Assembly: GCF_024323335.1 (NCBI RefSeq)
Contig: NC_066581.1
Coordinates: forward strand, 444,565,816 to 444,629,815
DNA from: Lathyrus oleraceus
Lineage: Eukaryota > Streptophyta > Magnoliopsida > Fabales > Fabaceae
DNA: 64,000 nt
Direction of reading: 5' to 3'
Under the pieces are notes generated by a model that saw only the letters and a program-made list of their open reading frames with translations, was not told the origin of the DNA and did no database searches. Position 1 is the stretch's first letter. Each line of letters starts with the position of its first letter. The position numbers were made by a program, and so were the translations under genes. Shown one piece after another: positions 21,409 through 34,227 of this stretch.

Positions 21409-24400
21409 TGTAGCGGTGTATTCGTCGCTATATGACTTATTGGTTAAATCATAAGCAATGTATACAATGAATTCGAGTCGCCACCGCACTTTTATTTATC
21501 CTACGGACTGGTTAAAAAGCGAACAAAAACCTAAGAAGTTTTACGCGTAGAAAACTAATGAAAAAGATCAGAGATCGGGGTAAGGGGTAAATTACGCAAT
21601 GGGAAGGTGTTAGGCACCCATCACGTCCTAGGTACTCCTAGGGAACCTTTTTCACACTTGTTGTATAAGAAAATATTTGTTTTTTTTTTTTGACATATTG
21701 TGCCAACATGAGTGGGATGATGAGAAAAGAATGTACATGTTAATTATTTTTGTGTTTGAACGGATGAACCCGTTGCCTACGTACCTTCCATCAAAGGTAA
21801 GGATCAAAATGCCGTAGTTCGGCTAAAAACTTCCAAAAGTTAGTGGATTCAATTTTAAAACACAAGCTCAAAGGTTTTACTTTACCCATGGGAGAAAACT
21901 CGACCTTATATAACAACTAGTCCACCATGTGAGAAAAGCTTCAACTTGCCAGAGAGGGGTTAACCCTATAATAGGCAAGGAAGGCTTACAATTCATCTAC
22001 TAAGGACAAATAGGTGAGATTAATATCAACCAACTAGGGTAAATCAAACCTATAGCTAATGTATGAAACTTAACAAACATGGACAAAGCCACAAAATCAT
22101 TTGAATGGGTGAAGTTATTTGGATTATTTACAAAAGTCAAAGTATGATTAAAGTCAATTCAAAATGAAGTATTTACAAAAATGAAGTTTGGAAAATCATG
22201 GACTTAAGGTCCAAGTTTCTAATTTGGAAAGAAGGTGAGAATGTTTGCACAACATATATATACAAGTTTTGAAACATGTGTGAAAAGTTTAGGACACAAT
22301 GGAGTGAATGGAATAGAAGAGTGAATGTAAAACTTCTTAGGAGGGTCCACCTCTTGAAATCATATAGAAGATGATTCAAGTGGGTCCTTAGGAATAGGCT
22401 ACAAATGAGCAATAATATGAACATGGTAACAGATGAAAGTAAATAAAAGCGGATACTGGATGCCACTCAATGGTCTTATACCTGTCTCCTAAAACAAGTA
22501 AGGATATCAGAGGCCACTCCATGGACTTACACTAATCTCCATCAGAATAAAACAAAAAAACAAAACAGGGAAATCAACTGCCAATTCATCTGGACTTATG
22601 TTAACCTCCACAGTATGATCCTAGGAATACAAATGCCACATCACAGGGACTTACAATGAATCCTCACATACAACAACAATGCTCAAACAAAGAGCAAAGA
22701 AGATATGAGTGACCAATGAGGTCTTACACTCTATCTCTTCCATGTCATAGGAACAAAAGCCAATCGATATGGACTTACAATTGTCCTCAATGGGAAAACA
22801 TCAATGTCACAAGGACAAAAGAAATGATCATGCACTAATGGCAAACAAAGGTGATAAATGCATAACGGCAATCAATGATAGTAAATGCACAATGGCAATC
22901 AAGTAATCATGTATAAATGAGTCAAGTAATCAATCACATAAATTCAAGTAGCACACACTATAACCATTCAATGAGGCTCAATCAAAGGGTTTGACTATGA
23001 AAGTCCACTGTAAGAGGTAAGTGTCGCTCTTAACCTTGCCATTGAGGGGCTAAGGTGAAGCAGATGAAAGGATATGAGGGGTGTGCCTCATTGCTTCTAT
23101 CTCAGGTCCGAGAGAGCATGTAAATATAAGAATGTGGGGGAGTTCAGAAAGATGGAACTCTTTCCCCAATTGAAGACTCTATAGATCTTGGGTTTGGATC
23201 TCAATGCTACAACCATGTAATGGGAGCAAGGAGAAGACACACAGAATAGTGGGAGATAGGCTACATATCTCTTATATCCACCAATTGCCTCACATGAGGA
23301 CTTTTCCTGCTTGGGACAAATATAAACAATCACAAACAATGCCTCTTAAGGAGGACTTCAGACAGTTGCCTGGCTAAATAACAAGCCAGGTCTTCCAGAC
23401 TACATGAAGACAAGAGGTGCATACCTCAAATGCAAATTGCTATTAAGCAAAGCAATGCAAGTTCTTAAGAGAACTGAGCAGCTAAGGGTACCTTCTTGAT
23501 GTGCAGTACTTGAATCCGTGCGTATTAGGTTCCAATTGATGGAAACAGATGGCTTAGGATGCTACAGAAAATGAATGGAGGTGAGGATTTGGCTCAACGA
23601 TGCTCTATTCTTGAGGAATCTCCAACTGTTCTTGAACCCGAGCTAGCTTCAACAGTGAAGATCTTCAATGATCTTCCACTTTCTTGCTTCAACCGTTCTT
23701 CTCCTTAATCTGCAGATGAAGATTAGTACAAGAAATAGCACGAATGATGGAGAATTTTTGATGAACAATTGAAAAAAAGTGTGAGTGAAAATTGAGAGAA
23801 TTGAGAGAATTTTTGAGTTTTTTGGTGTTTGATCTGAAAAAGTGATTATTGGTTGTGAGTTTCTGTTACAATTAGGCTTATATATGGTTGCTTAATCCCA
23901 ACTTTAATCAAGATTAGCACAAAAATGGTGATTAGCAAAATGAGCTTATGTGTGTATTTTGGCCTTTTTGCCCTTGGATGGTTAGAAGCAATGCAACAGT
24001 GATTTATCACTTTGAACAAGTCACAAATCTCATTTTGGAGCTAATGGAATTGGTCTCATGTCCATTGATTGTATATTTCTCAATTTCACTATGTCATGGC
24101 ACTTTGTTCATTTTTCAAGTTCATTTCAAAAGTGAATTCTCCAACCATTGCACCTTGACCTGTTATGATGATTCAAACCATTTCCAAATAACATTTGTGA
24201 GGTGTTGCAAAAATCCCCATTCCAAAATTCTCATTATTTCTCAAGTTGGACCATTTTGCCCCTGGATCTTTAACTGTACACTTGAAATTTGACTTTTTGC
24301 ATTGACCATTTTTGAAGAAATCCAATTATGCACCATGAAAGTACATGTCAAATGGAGTTTGTGCATGAAAAGATCACCCAATTTGGACACTCCATGTGGA

Positions 24401-25190
24401 AGTTATGCCCTTCTGATTATGGGTCATTTTTGAAACTGAATGGACCATAACTTGCCAACCATACATGGGATTTTCAAGTTCTTGGACTTTTTGGAATGGT
24501 GAGGACAAGATCTTCAACTTTCATGTTGGACAAAATTTGATTTGAAGCTTGTATCATGAAGTAAATTTGAGGAGCAAAACTTTCCATTTTTGGCAGGTGA
24601 GAATTACAGGTCATTTCAATTTTGGGAAACTTCTTGCCTGACTTCGATTCCTTCGACCTTGATCTTTGAAATGCCAAATGAAGCTTATATGGACATGAAT
24701 GAGACCTTTCCAACCATCTCACACCTCCCAAATCCTGATTAAATGCACAGTTGACCACAGTTGACTTTTGTTGACTTTTCTAGGGTTTTGGATGACTGGG
24801 CCATGTTCTGATGAATTCCAAACCTCTTTCACATGGGATCTTGGTTCCAAATGATAACACAAGTTATATGAACTCTTTATGAATGATCATGGTGTCCAAA
24901 TCCTTCAAGAATGGTCACCATCCAATGCTCAATGCCTGATTTTGACTGTTTGACCTAGTTTGCTTCATCTGCAAGTAACATGGTTAGATGACAATATTTT
25001 TGTACTTTTGGTTAGTAAACAAAAGAAAAGCAATGATATACAAATGCTAAACATGCTTGGTGATCAAGAATCACATTCACAAGGTACCCACCCACTAGGA
25101 GGGAAGCTAGGGTATGCAATGATCCTTGAGGCCATGATATGATATGATATGGGCCATGAGGGATCTTAGGGCCAAAATTGGGGTCTTACA
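21409..25190 (-). repeat. E3 3' LTR (3782 bp)
   Basis: Runs from TGTAGCGGTG to GGGGTCTTACA on plus. By eye it differs from the other E3 LTR at only about ten substitutions plus a one-base indel or so in a poly-T run near 21680. Short antisense and sense frames inside (22173-22466, 23948-24292) are duplicated in the partner LTR and resemble nothing; I treat them as noncoding. Confidence 0.97.
23877..23884 (-). promoter_or_regulatory. TATA-like box in E3 3' LTR
   Basis: Minus strand TATATAAG in the context ACCATATATAAGCC, present at the same place in both E3 LTRs. The other partner is 42775-42782, which would drive the element from its 5' LTR. Confidence 0.55.
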
Positions 25191-25203
25191 GATGCCCCTA
25201 TTT
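25191..25203 (-). other. Polypurine tract of E3
   Basis: Minus strand AAATAGGGGCATC directly before the TGTAAGACC start of the 3' LTR, identical to the E2 tract at 59649-59661. It primes plus-strand DNA synthesis. Confidence 0.9.
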
Positions 25204-28200
25204 AAGGTCATTCTAGCCGGAGAAGTGAAGTTTAGAAATCTTCATCTCGACGCGGTAGAATGGGCTTAAATAATAGTAATGAGACGAATTTTGGTCCCTA
25301 AGAGACCTCATGCTGCAGATGTATGCATGCAAAAGACATAAACTCTGTGGGGATATAGTTCACACAGAAGAAGAGACGATCCATCGGAGTAATACACTCA
25401 CCAGGAACAGAGACTCTAACAAGACTCTCATGGGGACCCTTACTGTGGATAATAAAAGAAAAATGCGTGAGCAGGACACGACTTTGAGTTGGGGAAAAAC
25501 AAAACTGACACAACGTGTGCAAGACACGGCTCTGATTAGGGGATAACAAAAATCAGACTGGAGACCTCACTGGGGAAGTGAAGGACTCAAACCGGGGAGA
25601 GAAGCAATTCCAAAGGTAAACAAACTGTTGGAAAGACTCAAGCTGACTCGCAAAATGCATGTACTGGGGAGAACACCAATACAGCAACACAAATAGAAAC
25701 ACAACTCCGCTGGGGAAGTCCAGAGAAGACTTTCCAGAGGAAACCAAAGGATGAGACGTTACCGGTATAAGGGTAACAAACTCAGGAGGAATGAATATCT
25801 AAGACCGGTATAAGGGTGAGAGATATCAATCAACCAAACATCTGAGAAAGACCTGAAAAAGGTACATAAACTCAGGAAAATCTGACTCCACAGGGGACCA
25901 AAGTCATAATAGGGAGTAGACAGGAAGGAACACCAGGGATACCGAGGTATATAATAGGTGACCGACCGAAACGTGAATTGGTATATATGCCAAAACACTC
26001 ATCATCCGAAAGTAGGGCTTGAAAAAGCAAATCAACTTACAGGATGGACATTCGAATCCACAACGGGAAAACGAATCTTACTCAACTGGGGACACAAACC
26101 CAAAGAGTGCATGAGATATAATATCCATTACCGGCAGACCGTGGATAAGAATACTCGCATGAGATGTATTATCTATTACCGTCAGAACGTAGATAATAAA
26201 CTCGCATGGTAAGAAACACCAGAGATACCGAAGTATATAATAGGTGATCTACCGACGTGAATTGGTATATATGCCAAAACACACATCCGAAACGCGAACT
26301 GGTTAAAGGATGAAATATTCGATTCTACAAAGAATACGAATCTTGCTCAGGTGGGGAAAGTCAACAAAGGATTCCAACTAAAGAGCGCATGAGACATATT
26401 ATTCATTACCGACAGACCGTGAATAATATACTCGAAAGGAAAAGACACCAGAGATACCGAAGTATATAATAGGTGACTAACCAAAAAAAGAGAGACAATC
26501 GATACCAAGCATCCGGGTAAACGAAAGACAACTCAAGGGGATAAATTGCAAGCATCCGACAATTATCCAAAACAAAGAACATTCGACTCCGCAAAGGGAA
26601 ATAACGAATCTTACTCGACCAGGGAAACACAAAAGGCTTCAACTGAAGAGTGCATGAGATATATTATTCATTACCGTCAGAACGTGAATAATACACTCGC
26701 ATGGAAGATTATCCACAACCGGTTACTGGGTTAATAAAGGATAAATCGACCGAAAAGAAAGGCATCGGGATACCAAAACTAGGCATATAATGATGACCAA
26801 TCACAGAAAAGCAACAATCATTACCAACAAGAGGGTAAATGAAAGACGATCCGCTGGGGATAAATTGCAAGCATCCGGCAATTATCCACAGGGACTGGCT
26901 GGGGATGTATTGAGAATCAATCAATAATCCGGGGAACAAATCACTAGCAAACGGTGAAAAGACCCACTGGCGACTTCAAAAAAGGATAACATTGCAAGCA
27001 TACGGCAATGATCCAGAAGACTTACTGGGGATACAAGTGCTTACTCAAGAGCAACTACCCAGAAGAAAGGAGGAATATCAACATCGAATATTGAATGAAG
27101 ATAACCACAAAGAGATTAGGGTTTACACCTACCGAATACGGGGCAGAACACCAAAAATCTGGCTGAAGAAACAAGAGGTTAACACTACCGACTACTGGGT
27201 AGAACCAAAGACTCAGTTGGGATAAAATTGCAAGCAACCGGCAATTATCCACCTGTACCACAAGGTACAAAACTCCGATGGGGAGAACAAAACCACAACA
27301 TGGGATTTACAACTACCGAATACGGGGTAGAAGACCACACACTCAACTGGGGATAAAAATCACCACAGGGAGATACCAACTCTGTTAGGGATGAAACCAT
27401 AACAACAGAAAATTCACCAACAGCCAGATCGAACCACAAAGGGTTACCTCTGCTAGGGTAAAAGAGATAGGACTTACAACTACCGAATACGGGGTAGAAG
27501 CCATACTCTGGTGGGAATAACCACGAATTAGGGTTTACATCTACCGAATACGGGGTAGAAAACCAGAAACTCTGCGTGGGGATAGAATAAATCACGAATC
27601 CGCACGAGAAACCAAAATGAGGTTTATAACAAACCACAAACTCTGTTGGAGAGTAAGAAAATAGGATTTATGACTACCCACAACTAGGCAGAAAACCAAC
27701 AACTCTTGCCGAGGAATAAAAGGTATATAACCACCAATTCATCAAAAGGCAAGGAAAATTAGGACTTACAACTACCGGTATCAGGGTAGAGGCAAATCGA
27801 CTCTTGCTGAGGAATAAAAGGTATATAACCACAAATTCCGCCAAGAGGAAAGGAGGAACAATAGGACTTACAACTACCGGTATCAGGGTAGAGGCCCGAA
27901 AACTCCGCTGGGGAACAACCCACTGGGAAGCACAAGATATTTGACAAAAACGCCAATTCGGGAATATTCCGAAAAGACAGACTGAATCAATACACGTCCT
28001 ATGAGGGTATAACTCAATAGGGACATCCATCCCAATATATATGTTGGGAGGAAACGGAAGAAACCATCATCCACGAGGAAGTATCTCGGTGGGGAACTGC
28101 AGAAGGAAAGACAGACTTTTTCTGCTTACGGGGTTGACTCTATATTGAGATTTAAAACCCAACATTCGCTTGGGAAGATCTTTTAGAGAGATCTATGAAA

Positions 28201-30289
28201 CCCATAGCAGGAGACAAACAAACAAGAGATATATGGCAAAATAATGCAACATGAATATCTGAATGTTTCATGAATATGCATGAATATGTGTTTTTATGTT
28301 TGATGAATGCTGACAAAACAGACATATCTAACACAACAGTCCAGGAATCAAACGCCCGGTATTATACTTCCAGGGGAAAAACCAGCTGGAAAGCCAATCT
28401 GCGGAGAGCTAACATGCTATACGGCAAAGATCTGCGGGTACTACTGGGGAGCAGCGGATCGGAGATATCAAGATGCACCAAATCTCTGAGTAGTGAATCG
28501 GCGAAAGTCCCATTTAGGGCACAGAAAGTCACAACGGGCGAAGAGCCACCAAGACGAATCTGTTGGGAACAAGAGAAATTCTCCAAAATATCTGCAGGGG
28601 ATCTCAGCATCAACTGAGAAACAAAAAAGTCGTAACAACTCCAAACAAATCCGGGGAATAACCCACTGAAGGAGAATAACATCATCCAAGTAGAATATAT
28701 CTGCATAAGCAACTCTACTGGGGAAAACCGCCGGCTACTCACTCGGGGAACAACCCACTGAAGGAGAAAACACCTCACAAGTAGGTTCTGCAACAAACCA
28801 CCCTACTTGGGGAGAATATGCATCTGAAGGATCACATCAGTAGATTCTGCAATATAAGCCACTCTACTGAGGGTCAAAAGTAATCAGGAGATCAATCCAA
28901 TCTCTGGATGACAGAGCCATCAACCGACCATACTGGGGATTGAAGATTCAATAGGCAATACTTGCCACAATAACCACTCTGCAGACAAAGCTGAGGAGAC
29001 ATGGATGAAAAACACTGGGATATCAACCCAATCAACCACTGAGTAGGAAAATAAATCCTGCTCTGCTAAGGAGAACCGATACTCTGATAGAGAGAAATCA
29101 ACAACTCTACTGGCAACTGCACTGGAGAGGGTGACAACGATCCTGCTAGCGACCATGATGGGGATGTCAATACTCACTCTACTCGCGACTGCGCTGAGGA
29201 GGATAGGTAAAGTACGGGGATAGCAACCCAATCAACCACGGAGTAGGAAGATAAATCCTGCTCTGCGGAGAATAACAACCATTCTGATAGAGAGAAAGTA
29301 AACAACTCCGCTCGCGACTGCGCTGGGAAGGAGTGACAATAACTCTGCTCGCGACTTCGATGGGGATATCAATAACAGCTCTACTGTGCCAAGGAGACAA
29401 ATAAAGTCTGGGGATAGCGATCCACTGGAGAAAGTGGCGAGGCACCAAGGTGGCAAACCATCAACCGCCGAATCTTCCACAAGGAAATCATCCATGCTGG
29501 GGAAAACTGCTGCTGGAGAACACCGACTCTTCAACAACACTCTGCTTGGGGAACAACCCCAACAACAACTCGACTTGCAATTATGCTGGCAACTCACTTG
29601 GGGAGAAATACGGGATACGGGGATATCAACCCACTAACCACAAATATTCTGAACACCTGAGCAATCAAGCCGGGGAGAGACTACTGCTGGAGAACAGACT
29701 GAGTCTTCAATACACCACTCTGCTTCGGGGAGTCAAAATCCACAGAAGCTCTGCTTAGGGAACAACCCCAACAACCAAATCTCTACTTGGGGAACAACCC
29801 CAACAACCAAATCTGGAGAAGAAGGATACAAACCAAACCAGGAGTATGGACAAATGTCTTACCTGTTGGAAACCATGCCACCCTTGGGAGAGCACTGAGA
29901 AATTCTTTGAGTATCTTTTTATCATTGTGAATGTTCACTCTGTTTAAAACAATAATCTTTGAAAAATTTTGTTTTTAAAACAATGATATTTTATCAATTA
30001 AAACATGCAAAACATTTGTTGAATTGAAACAAATAAGAGTGCAAATAATTGGATAAAAGCTCAAATTTATTTGATGGAATGGTAGTCTGCGAATGGCAAG
30101 ACTCCATAGATCCGTACAAATTTGAAATCAGTGATATATATTGGAAGAGGGCTACATTGAACATAATGATCCTTTCTCTACCAATTTGAATCTCGATGTA
30201 TGCGAAGCTTCAGTCGACAACGAATCGAGAACCTCTGACGAAAAGACAGCTGATGAAACAGAAAGTCTTGTTAGGATGCAGTTACTTGC
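25204..30289 (-). repeat. E3 3' UTR: 5-kb patchwork of short degenerate repeats
   Basis: No protein frame resembles anything. Recurring blocks include ATACCGAAGTATATAATAGG (near 25938, 26223, 26455), CATTACCGTCAGAACGT-type blocks with CTCGCATG (26110-26705), ACTACCGAATACGGGGTAGA (27129, 27310, 27480, 27540), ACAACTACCGGTATCAGGGT (27766, 27868) and GGGGAACAACCCCAACAACC (29550-29815). The E2 3' UTR (57056-59648) carries related blocks in the opposite orientation, consistent with the opposite strand of E2. Many short ORFs here (for example 27245-28030 minus) are repeat-driven shadows. Confidence 0.85.
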
Positions 30290-30480
30290 CTGATCCCTAA
30301 TTTTTGCCTAGATTGCCCCAGGGTGAAGTACTCAATCTAGCGGGATGCAAATATGCTTTTTTATCAAGTCTCTAATTTTTGCTTGAATTACCCTTGCGGG
30401 TTTTCCACCGAGACGCTCATTTTTGCCTAAGCCGCCCTTTCGGGTTTTCAACTCAGCGAGTTATTCTGTTTTTCATTTGC
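30290..30480 (-). repeat. Post-pol short repeats with GCCCTTTCGGG core (E3)
   Basis: Three imperfect units containing CTAATTTTTGCCTAGATTGC, CCTTGCGGGTTTTCCACCGAG and GCCGCCCTTTCGGGTTTTC lie directly after the pol stop at 30496, as in E1 and E2. Confidence 0.85.
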
Positions 30481-30495
30481 ACATACTTTTTTTTT

Positions 30496-33400
30496 CTAGG
30501 CAAAGTATCTCTTAACTGCATCTGAATTCACAGGGCGAGTGAAATCCTCCCCATCCATTGTTGTAAGCATCAAAGCTCCGCCTGAAAAGGCTCTCTTAAC
30601 AACATATGGACCCTCGTAGTTTGGAGTCCACTTGCCCCTGGAATCGGGTACGAAAGACAAGACTTTCTTGAGCACGAGGTCACCTTCTCTGAACACGCGA
30701 GGCTTGACCTTCTTATCGAATGCTTTCTTCATTCTTTGCTGATATAACTGACCATGGCACATGGCAGTTAACCGCTTCTCTTCAATCAAATTCAGTTGGT
30801 CATAACGACTCTGAACCCATTCAGCATCAGTCAACTTGGCTTCCATCAAGACTCTCATTGACGGGATCTCCACCTCTACTGGGAGAACAGCTTCCATACC
30901 ATAAACAAGAGAGAAAGGGGTTGCCCCTGTTGAAGTGCGTACCGACGTACGATATCCATGCAAAGCAAATGGCAGCATCTCATGCCAATCTTTGTACGTG
31001 ACAGTCATCTTTTGGATAATCTTCTTGATATTCTTATTAGCAGCTTCAACAGCCCCATTCATCTTAGGTCTGTAGGGAGAGGAATTATGGTGTGCAATCT
31101 TGAATTCAGCGCACAACTCATCCATCATCTTATTATTCAGATTAGATCCATTGTCAGTAATGATCCTCTCTGGCACACCATAACGGCAAATCAGCTGGTT
31201 CTTGATAAACCTCACAACCACCTGTCTGGTCACATTCGCATATGAAGCGGCTTCCACCCACTTGGTGAAGTAATCGATTGCTACGAGAATAAACCTGTGT
31301 CCATTGGACGCTTTCGGCTCAATCATGCCGATCATGTCGATTCCCCACATAGAGAAAGGCCATGGTGATGAAATCACATTCAGGAGTGTCGGAGGAATAT
31401 GAATCTTATCCGCATAAATCTGACACTTGTGACATTTCTTCACATATTTGCAGCAGTCAGACTCCATTGTCAGCCAATAGTAGCCTGCTCTCAACATCTT
31501 CTTAGCCATGGCATGTCCATTGGAATGAGTACCAAATGAACCCTCATGGACCTCAGTCATCAACAGGTTTGCTTCGTGTCTATCCACGCATCTGAGCAAA
31601 ACCATATCAAAATTTCTTTTATACAGCACTTCACCACTGAGGTAGAAACTGCCTGACAACCTTCTCAAAGTTTTCCTATCTTTCACAGATGCCCCAGGCG
31701 GGTAGACCTGGTTCTGGAGGAAATTCTTGATATCAAAATACCAAGGCTTGTCATCATTCACTTCTTCGACTGCAAATATGTGAGCTGGTCTATCCAAGCG
31801 CATCACAGCAATATTGGGCACTTCATTCCAATATTTCACAACAATCATGGAAGCAAGCGTTGCAAGAGCATCTGCCATCCGATTATCCTCTCGAGGAATA
31901 TGATGAAAGTCGACTTCTGTAAAGAAAGTTGAAATCCTTCTTGCATAATCTCTGTATGGGATGAGACTTGGTTGATTCGTCTCCCATTCACCCTTGATCT
32001 GATTAACAACCAGGGCCGAATCATCATACACGTCAAGGTATTTGATTCTCAAATCAATACATTCTTCAAGTCCCATATTACAGGCTTCATACTCTGCCAT
32101 ATTATTCGTGCATTTGAAAGTTAGCCTTGATGTAAACGGAATATGGGTGCCTTGAGGAGTAACTATCACTGCCCCAATTCCATTTCCATACTGATTAACA
32201 GCGCCATCAAACACCATCGCCCATCTGGAACCAGGTTCTGGACCTTCATCAAGTGTAGGCTCATCACAGTCTTTCATTTTCAAATACAGAATTTCCTCAT
32301 CAGGGAAGTCATACTGAACAGATTGATGATCTTCAATCGGCTGGTGCGCTAAATGGTCAGCCAAGATACTACCTTTGATAGCCTTCTGAGCTCGATACTC
32401 GATATCATACTCAGACAACAGCATCTGCCAACGGGCAATCCTCCCAGTTAAAGCAGGCTTCTCGAAAATGTATTTAATTGGATCCATTCTGGATATCAAC
32501 CAAGTTGTATGATTTATCATGTATTGGCGCAAACGCTTAGCAGCCCAAGCTAAAGCACAACACGTCTTCTCAAGCATGGAGTACCGAGACTCACAATCAG
32601 TAAATTTCTTACTGAGGTAGTAGATAGCAAACTCTTTCTTCTCTGATTCATCTTGCTGACCGAGTACACAACCCATCGAGTCTTCAAGAACTGTTAAGTA
32701 CATAATCAGAGGTCTTCCTTCCACAGGCGGAGACAAAATCGGAGGTTCAGACAGATATTCTTTGATACTGTCGAAAGCTTTCTGGCAATCCTCGGTCCAA
32801 TCATGAGACTGATCTTTCCGGAGGAGCTTGAATATCGGCGCACATGTGGCAGTCATGTGGGATATAAATCTGGAAATGTAATTCAAGCGGCCGAGAAAAC
32901 CTCGGACTTGCTTCTCAGTTTTGGGTGCAGGCATCTCTTGTATTGCTTTGACCTTTGCAGGATCAACCTCAATACCCCTTTCACTTACCACAAAACCCAA
33001 CAACTTGCCGGAACGGACTCCAAAGGTACATTTGTTCGGGTTCAGGCGGAGTCTAAACTTCCTCAAACGCTGAAAAAGCTTCAACAAATGCTCAACATGC
33101 TCAACTTCCGTTCTGGACTTAGCAATCATATCATCAACATAGACCTCTATCTCCTTGTGCATCATGTCATGAAACAAGGTAGTCATGGCTCGTTGATACG
33201 TGGCTCCGGCGTTCTTCAAACCGAAGGGCATCACTCGATAACAGAATGTTCCCCAAGGTGTGATGAATGTTGTCTTCTCCATATCCTCTGGTGCCATTTT
33301 GATTTGATTATATCTGGAAAATCCGTCCATAAAGGAAAAGACTTTGAATTTAGCTGTATTGTCTACCAACATGTCGATGTGTGGTAGAGGAAAATCATCT

Positions 33401-33958
33401 TTCGGACTAGCTTTATTCAAATCCCTATAATCAACGCACATACGGACTTTTCCGTCCTACTTAGGAACAGGCACAATATTGGCCACCCATTGAGGATATA
33501 CAGAAGTCACCAGAAACCCCGCATCAATTTGCTTCTGAACTTCCTCTTTGATTTTCACTGCCATATCTGGATGAGTTCTTCTGAGCTTCTGCTTTACCGG
33601 CACGCACTCAGGCTTCAAAGGCAGGAAATGTTGCACAATATCTGTATCTAAACCCGGCATGTCTTCATATGACCAAGCGAAGACATCTGAATATTCTCGT
33701 AGCAAGCTGATCAAATCCTTCTTGACAGACTCTTCAAGAAGTGCCCCAATCTTCACCATACGAACACAATCCTCAGACCCCAAGTTGACTGTTTCCAGAT
33801 CTTCAAGGTGCGGCTGAATGATCTTCTTCTCGTGCTCAAGGAGACGGGTAATCTCATCAGGAATTCCTTCAACATCATCTTCCTCTGTCTCAAATACAGG
33901 GGATTCAAAATTGGGAGATGGCGTTGGATCATCATGTTCAATGGGTCTTAGAATCAAC
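30496..33958 (-). CDS. pol: E3 pol: reverse transcriptase, RNase H, archaeal-type RNase H, integrase
   Basis: Exon 2 begins at 33958 after the intron acceptor. An N-terminal linker (33958-33460) ends at a TAG at 33457-33459, just before the RT. The following 981-codon frame is uninterrupted. RT: FMDGFS Asp39 and YVDD 101-104. First RNase H: about 245-365, with a weak catalytic motif (YLTVLEDSMG). Second, archaeal-type RNase H: about 405-530, with Asp412 in FDGA, Glu450, Asp474 and Asp524. Integrase: HHCC-like zinc part about 632-673 (HEGSFGTH..., CHKC); core Asp702, Asp763, Glu799 with a 35-residue D-E gap; C-terminal part with GDLVLKK and GKWTPNYEGP. The second RNase H is a Tat/Ogre hallmark. 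Without readthrough of the stop the RT would need another start, for example the ATG at 33441. Confidence 0.95.
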
Positions 33959-34227
33959 CTGCATAATGATTTTGGTTAATGAAAAACTTTGGAATTTAAA
34001 CAAGCAAACCATTATGCAGATGAAAAGGTTGCTTTTATTCTTGTTTTTATGGGTTTTTTGTGATCACTGATTTCATGAAAAAAGCGAAAAATGAAAACCA
34101 ATGGAAAAACAAATGTTTAACAATGCATTAATTGAATGAAAACATCATTGTATATATGAGCCAAACAATGTCATCACTTCTCCTTTTGGCATGGGAGAAG
34201 GGTTTTAAACAAAGTGAGCATATTTAC
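33959..34227 (-). other. Putative spliceable intron of E3 between protease and RT (269 bp)
   Basis: The donor on the minus strand is GTAAATATGC at 34227; the acceptor is AATCATTATGCAG ending at 33959. A TAA lies just inside the intron, closing the upstream frame. Removing the segment keeps the flanking frames in phase. Ogre elements are known to have such an intron; E2 has the same arrangement at 53157-53422. Confidence 0.8.

Noticed and set aside
22173..24292. Small frames in the E3 LTR, repeated identically in 41071-43190
   Set aside because: They repeat because the LTR is duplicated, not because of selection; no domain resemblance and no conservation in E2 LTRs.
27245..29758. Many 60-144 codon frames on both strands in the E3 3' UTR
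   Set aside because: They follow short repeats (TACCGAATACGG, GGGGAACAACCCC) and have no family resemblance.
32803..33387. 194-codon plus-strand frame opposite the E3 RT
   Set aside because: Shadow of the well-supported RT coding strand.
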